Of a stretch of DNA of 36,874 nucleotides, positions 33,408 to 36,874 are shown in pieces. The notes beneath the pieces were generated by a model. The model was given only the letters and a program-made list of their open reading frames with translations, was not told the DNA's origin and ran no database searches. Each line of letters begins with the position of its first letter. Positions within the stretch are counted from its first letter, which is position 1. Origin of the DNA: Methanoregula sp. (GTDB taxonomy: Archaea; Halobacteriota; Methanomicrobia; Methanomicrobiales; Methanospirillaceae); assembly GCA_030651815.1 (NCBI GenBank), contig JAUSBW010000096.1, positions 1 to 36,874 of the forward strand. The letters are read 5' to 3'. A program made the position numbers and the translations under genes.

Positions 33408-33869
33408 TTATACCACCTCTTCTACTACGATATGTACACCTTGTGAATCTACTACTTTTACTTTCTTCCCGGCCGGGATTGTGGCACCAGTTGAGCGCGC
33501 ACTCCATTCCGTACTGCCGATCACAACTTTTCCGGATATGGTGGTTGCATCAATGGATTTCTGAACCTGACCTTCCATGCCGATCAACGTATCGCGGCTG
33601 ATGGTTGTCGGACTCTTGTCCGGTGTGATCTTCCCATACATCCAGACGGTAAAACCGGCAGCGCAAAGAGCGGTCACAATGCCGATGATTCCCCCCATCC
33701 ACGGGTTGGATATATCTACACCCATGAGTTGCAATATCCCCAAAATGATCAGTACTGTAGCAGGTACGGTAGCAAAAAAACCCGGGCTGTATACTTCGAT
33801 AAGAAGTATCAGAGCCCCGGCGATAATGAGCAGCCATCCAAAGGATAATCCCGGATCAGGAAGTACCAT
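33408..33869 (-). CDS. NfeD-like membrane protein
   Basis: A 153-residue NfeD-family protein of the short type, without the protease domain. Three to four hydrophobic helices occupy about 10-85 (LLIIAGALILLIEVYSPG, TVLIILGILQLMGV, GIIGIVTALCAAGFTVWMYG), and residues about 95-153 form the small beta-barrel OB domain (LIGMEGQVQKSIDATTISGK, then VKVVDSQGVHIVVEEV). It probably anchors and organises the stomatin-like partner encoded 1 bp downstream. The ATG at 33869 is used. This gene pair is widespread in archaea and bacteria. The gap 33870-34080 upstream of it shows nothing that I recognise. Confidence 0.92.
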   Translation of the reverse strand: MVLPDPGLSFGWLLIIAGALILLIEVYSPGFFATVPATVLIILGILQLMGVDISNPWMGGIIGIVTALCAAGFTVWMYGKITPDKSPTTISRDTLIGMEGQVQKSIDATTISGKVVIGSTEWSARSTGATIPAGKKVKVVDSQGVHIVVEEVV

Positions 33870-34080
33870 GATCAGTAATTGGAGTGTGCAGATAAAATGG
33901 TATGGGGAATGTCTGGCGGAGAATGGATTAAAAACAGGGTATGCTTAGGAAATTTACCGGTAGGCGCTGGGGGAATACTTGTGATCCGGGACAGTTTCAT
34001 CTCTTCCAGTGTATTGGAATGTTCAATGAATTTCGGGCTCATACAGACCGGAAGTACATCCCATCAGCATTCACGAATCC

Positions 34081-35403
34081 TTAAATTGCTTTTTCCAGGT
34101 ACCGTTTCAGGTTAAAAAACACATAGAGCGGGATGTTCAATAAACCCTCATCCAGCCGGACATTGGAGAGCGAAGTCCGGATCGCACACGGAACAGCATA
34201 TTTTTCCCTGAACACCTTCAGGCTTCGTGCCTGCAAATTCTCGCCCGCCTTCACTTCAAGAGGAAAGATATGCAGACCATCTGAAAAAACAAAATCAACT
34301 TCGGCAGTTGCACCTGACGTCCAATAATAGATATTATGTAAACTCATTGCCGACAACTCCTGCAACACGTACTGCTCGGTAAGTGCCCCGGAAAACTCAG
34401 AAAAAATGCGTGTGCTCCCGGTAATCGCCTTTGGGGATAGTCCGCTCATCACCCGCAACAGCCCGATATCGAGATGATACAGCTTAAACGCCCGCAAATC
34501 CTCGTAGGCTTGTAAAGGCAGGGCAGCGTTTGTCACTCTCGTAACTTTTTGCAACAGACCACTATCTAAAAGCCACAGGAGGGCATCTTCATATTCCCGT
34601 GCCCGTGCACCTTCCTTTACCAGCCCATAGACAAATTTTTTGCTCTCTTTTGCCAGCTGCGAGGGCATGCTGTTCCACAGGTACCGGAGTTTTGGCACCG
34701 TAGCAGCTGGCGCATGCTTTGAAAAATCCTGTTGGAATGCATCCAGTATCGCACGCTGTTTTTCTTCAACTTCGGTAAAATCCCGGTGCAGAAGCCATGC
34801 ATTCACAGCTGCGGGCATACCCCCGATGACAAAATACAATTTTAAATAATCCGTCAGTTTAAGGACAAATGGTTGCGGAAGTGCAACAAGATCGGTCTTT
34901 TCGATGAACCGGACCAACTCCTCTTCATGGTTTGCGACAAGAAATTCTTCGAACGTTAACGGTTGTAAGGTCAAAAAGTCAACTTTTCCTACGGGAAATG
35001 ATGTGCCCGCATGGAGCGCTACACCCAATAGCGAGCCCGCACAGCAGATGGGATATTCGGGGGCGTTTTCGGCGAAGTATTTGAGTGCAGTTAATGCACG
35101 GGGGGCTTCCTGCACTTCGTCAAAAATAATGAGGGTTTTTTCCGGTATGATCTTTTTCCCGTGGAGTGCCCCGAGCATGTCGATGATTCTTGTCGGATCA
35201 AGGTTTCCTAAAAAGAGTTCGTTTAAGGATGGCGTGTTCTCAAAATTGAGGTACACCACATCTTCAAATGCAGTTTTGCCAAATTCAGTTAACAGCCAGG
35301 TTTTGCCCACCTGACGGGCTCCCCGTACGATTAGTGGCAGTCTCCCCGGTCGGGTCTTCCATTCGATTAATTTTTCCATAAGATTGCGATATATAAAAAT
35401 CAC
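34081..35403 (-). CDS. AAA-type ATPase with C-terminal DUF4143 domain
   Basis: A 440-residue protein. The N-terminus MIFIYRNLMEKLIEWKTRPG runs into Walker A (VRGARQVGKTWLL), Walker B (TLIIFDEVQEAP) and sensor-like YPICCAGSLLG. The C-terminal about 200 residues match DUF4143, including a PD-(D/E)xK-like core (ATAEVDFVFSDGLHIFPLEVKAG with D, E and K). This family is common, often in multiple copies, and its function is unknown; the nuclease-like end may be degenerate. The start is a GTG at 35403; the ATG eight codons later is possible, but family N-termini usually begin with the xYRNL segment. It stands alone. Confidence 0.88.
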   Translation of the reverse strand: MIFIYRNLMEKLIEWKTRPGRLPLIVRGARQVGKTWLLTEFGKTAFEDVVYLNFENTPSLNELFLGNLDPTRIIDMLGALHGKKIIPEKTLIIFDEVQEAPRALTALKYFAENAPEYPICCAGSLLGVALHAGTSFPVGKVDFLTLQPLTFEEFLVANHEEELVRFIEKTDLVALPQPFVLKLTDYLKLYFVIGGMPAAVNAWLLHRDFTEVEEKQRAILDAFQQDFSKHAPAATVPKLRYLWNSMPSQLAKESKKFVYGLVKEGARAREYEDALLWLLDSGLLQKVTRVTNAALPLQAYEDLRAFKLYHLDIGLLRVMSGLSPKAITGSTRIFSEFSGALTEQYVLQELSAMSLHNIYYWTSGATAEVDFVFSDGLHIFPLEVKAGENLQARSLKVFREKYAVPCAIRTSLSNVRLDEGLLNIPLYVFFNLKRYLEKAI

Positions 35404-36459
35404 CCGCTCACATTATCCTAATCAGATTTCACTAATTTCATCACGTTTTTAGCACATTTAATGGTTACTCATTACACAATAATCGAAGATGAATGCGAAG
35501 CCAGAGAGGGAGTTGAGCATGTGGGACGGTGTGGGGGTTCTTTTTCCCCCCTTTGTTCTTGTCGCCACTACCCCGGCTCTCCCATTACGGACTTGCATTA
35601 AACATCGTCATCGAAGACCGGTGCGAATGTTGAGACGAGCTCGAACTACAGTCACGGTGCTCATGATCTCGGATTGTGATATGATAAGGGATCTGGATGC
35701 GGCAGGAAAGTGTATGAGAGGGGATATCGACTGTTCAAAGCCGGTTACCGGGAGCATTCCAAGAGGATCTCAGCCATCCCACCCCATCCCCATACCCTTC
35801 CCAATGGATATCTCGGTCAACCTCCCATTAATCCCCATTTATCTCATCGTATAATGCCCCAATCCCCAAAATAACCCCAAATTGAGGCGTATATAATGCG
35901 TTCTGATGCACCTTATTGCGCTTTGGTGGCACTTTTTTTCCGACCCGCTACCTATCTGGGAGATTTAAAGCGAAAATTCACCCATCTCCTGAAAAGGTTA
36001 AAATGAACTCCTTTTGCGGTTTTCTCCCACATAACAGTCCCGACGGAATCCAAGCGTTTTACGGGGTTTTTCGGAAATGCCCCGTTTGACAAACCGGGCG
36101 TTTTATGGGGTTTTAGGGGTTTCAGCCCTCCCTTTTTCATGACCCTACGGATCACCAGGCGGAGGGAGGGATGTTGGGGATTATCCCTGGGTGGAACGGC
36201 AGGAATTGGTACGAGTGAAGCAGTGATTAAAAGGATGGCATGACGGGCCGGAACGGTATGAGGGCACCCGGGATCCGTTTGTGTATGGAGTGTTACAAAA
36301 AATATTGATTGTGTGACACGACAAAAAAATAAGCTTAGTCACTTATAAACCTGAATAGCAAAAAAGTACGTGCTACAAATAATTAATTCCGATTTTTCAG
36401 ATTTAATTTCAAAATAGAGCCCAAATATTAATATATTTGTAGTACTCAATGTATATTAC
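35404..36459. other. Long gap with no convincing gene
   Basis: I see no recognisable protein or RNA in this 1-kb stretch. A rightward frame at 35489-35854 reads as low-complexity, proline-rich sequence. A leftward 67-codon frame at 35952-36155 gives a basic protein (KKGGLKPLKPHKTPGLSNG) with no known motif. An ACGGGG/CCCCGT hairpin lies near 36060-36085. The last 160 bp are AT-rich and belong to the transposase promoter region. Confidence 0.5.
36371..36445. repeat. Inverted repeat upstream of the right-hand transposase
   Basis: GTGCTACAAATA at 36371-36382 is matched, inverted, by TATTTGTAGTAC at 36434-36445, with one mismatch and about 50 bp between. It lies 14 bp before the transposase ATG. 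It could be an operator, an internal transposase-binding site or part of the IS end; the outer boundary of the element cannot be set from this window. Confidence 0.4.
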
Positions 36460-36874
36460 ATGACAATCCGGCGGGTCAAGAGGGGGAATCACTACTACCT
36501 CTATAGGTACAGGAGTTTCCGTGAAGGTGGGAAAGTAAAATCAGAGTTTGTCGAATACCTTGGAGTCGAAGGTGACGAGTTTAAAGTTCCAAAACCAAAA
36601 ATTCCACGAGTCAAAATTCTGTTTCCGGAAAGGTCAAAGCGATATGGAGATGTTGCTCTCTTATGGCAGATTGCAGAAAGGGCAAATTTTGTTTCCATTA
36701 TTGACCGTATCACGATTGGTCGAACTATCCCAAACGGCATTTCACCTGGACGATTACTGACAGCATGGGCAATAAATCGCATAGTAAATCCAGATAGTGC
36801 CTCTCAATTAGAGAATTGGATTCTCACAACAGATCTCCCCCGATTAATGGGTGTAAAAGAAGATACGTTTTCAA
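36460..36874 (+). CDS. IS1634/IS4-type transposase, N-terminal part (cut by window end)
   Basis: An ATG at 36460 opens a frame that runs to the window end (138 residues) without a stop. The N-terminus MTIRRVKRGNHYYLYRYRSF then REGGKVKSEFVEYLG matches the start of IS1634-type transposases, which carry a basic strand-rich segment ending in YLG. It is followed by DVALLWQIAERANFVSIIDR, ISPGRLLTAWAINRIVNPDS and a WILTTDLPRLMGV helix, as in the family's DNA-binding domain. The catalytic residues lie beyond the window. It may be another copy of the element whose C-terminal part opens the window. Confidence 0.82.
   Translation, partial: MTIRRVKRGNHYYLYRYRSFREGGKVKSEFVEYLGVEGDEFKVPKPKIPRVKILFPERSKRYGDVALLWQIAERANFVSIIDRITIGRTIPNGISPGRLLTAWAINRIVNPDSASQLENWILTTDLPRLMGVKEDTFS

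Noticed and set aside
35489-35854. 121-codon plus-strand frame
   Set aside because: Proline-rich low-complexity product with no ribosome-binding site or similarity that I recognise.

Overview
This window looks like a stretch of chromosome from a methanogenic euryarchaeon, most likely of the order Methanomicrobiales (Methanoregula-like). That placement is an inference from gene content. Supporting genes are archaeal PriS, Gins51, L44e, S27e, aIF2-alpha, Nop10, an archaeal-type Elp3, an EndoQ-family nuclease, a geranylgeranyl reductase for archaeal lipids, 6-phospho-3-hexuloisomerase and the siroheme-dependent (Ahb) haem pathway. There are also a site-2 protease and an NfeD/stomatin pair. Both window edges cut through IS4/IS1634-type transposase genes, so the window may be a contig that stops at copies of one repeated IS.

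Left accessory region (about 1-10,060). A transposase 3' end is followed by a 2.3-kb segment bounded by two 76-bp direct repeats. Each repeat carries the last 10 nt of a tRNA-Arg(GCG) gene and its terminator-like hairpin. Between them lies a two-gene AbiE-like module: a PD-(D/E)xK-like domain, winged helix and AbiEi-like region in one protein, translationally overlapped with a minimal nucleotidyltransferase of AbiEii type. Tandem 29-bp operator-like repeats precede it. Next come the intact tRNA, a threonine-rich lipoprotein, a full-length ISAzo13-family IS, a Gp37/Gp68-like (DUF5131) protein, a Fic protein with class II auto-inhibition, and an HsdR relic. The relic has lost its motor core and carries an A7 frameshift. 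A convergent ADP-ribosylglycohydrolase closes the region. It reads as a worn defence island.

Core region (10,092-15,976). UPF0058 protein, Elp3, PriS, Gins51, L44e, S27e, aIF2-alpha, Nop10 and a PAC2-family protein run head to tail with overlaps or very short gaps and end at a hairpin plus T6 terminator. This is the conserved archaeal replication/translation cluster.

Middle region (16,000-22,700). Two toxin-antitoxin pairs (RelE/ParE-like and VapBC-like) sit near two diverged copies of a 75-bp repeat. They are followed by acylphosphatase, a methyltransferase, hexuloisomerase, a small unknown protein, EndoQ and a broken VOC-family gene.

Right region (22,768-36,874). A haem catalase is divergent from an ahbD-ahbA/B-ahbC operon that would make its haem. 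Then come a 2[4Fe-4S] ferredoxin overlapping geranylgeranyl reductase, a TrkA-type protein, RNase HII, a site-2 protease, the NfeD-stomatin operon, a DUF4143-type AAA ATPase, about 1 kb with no convincing gene, and the 5' part of a transposase.
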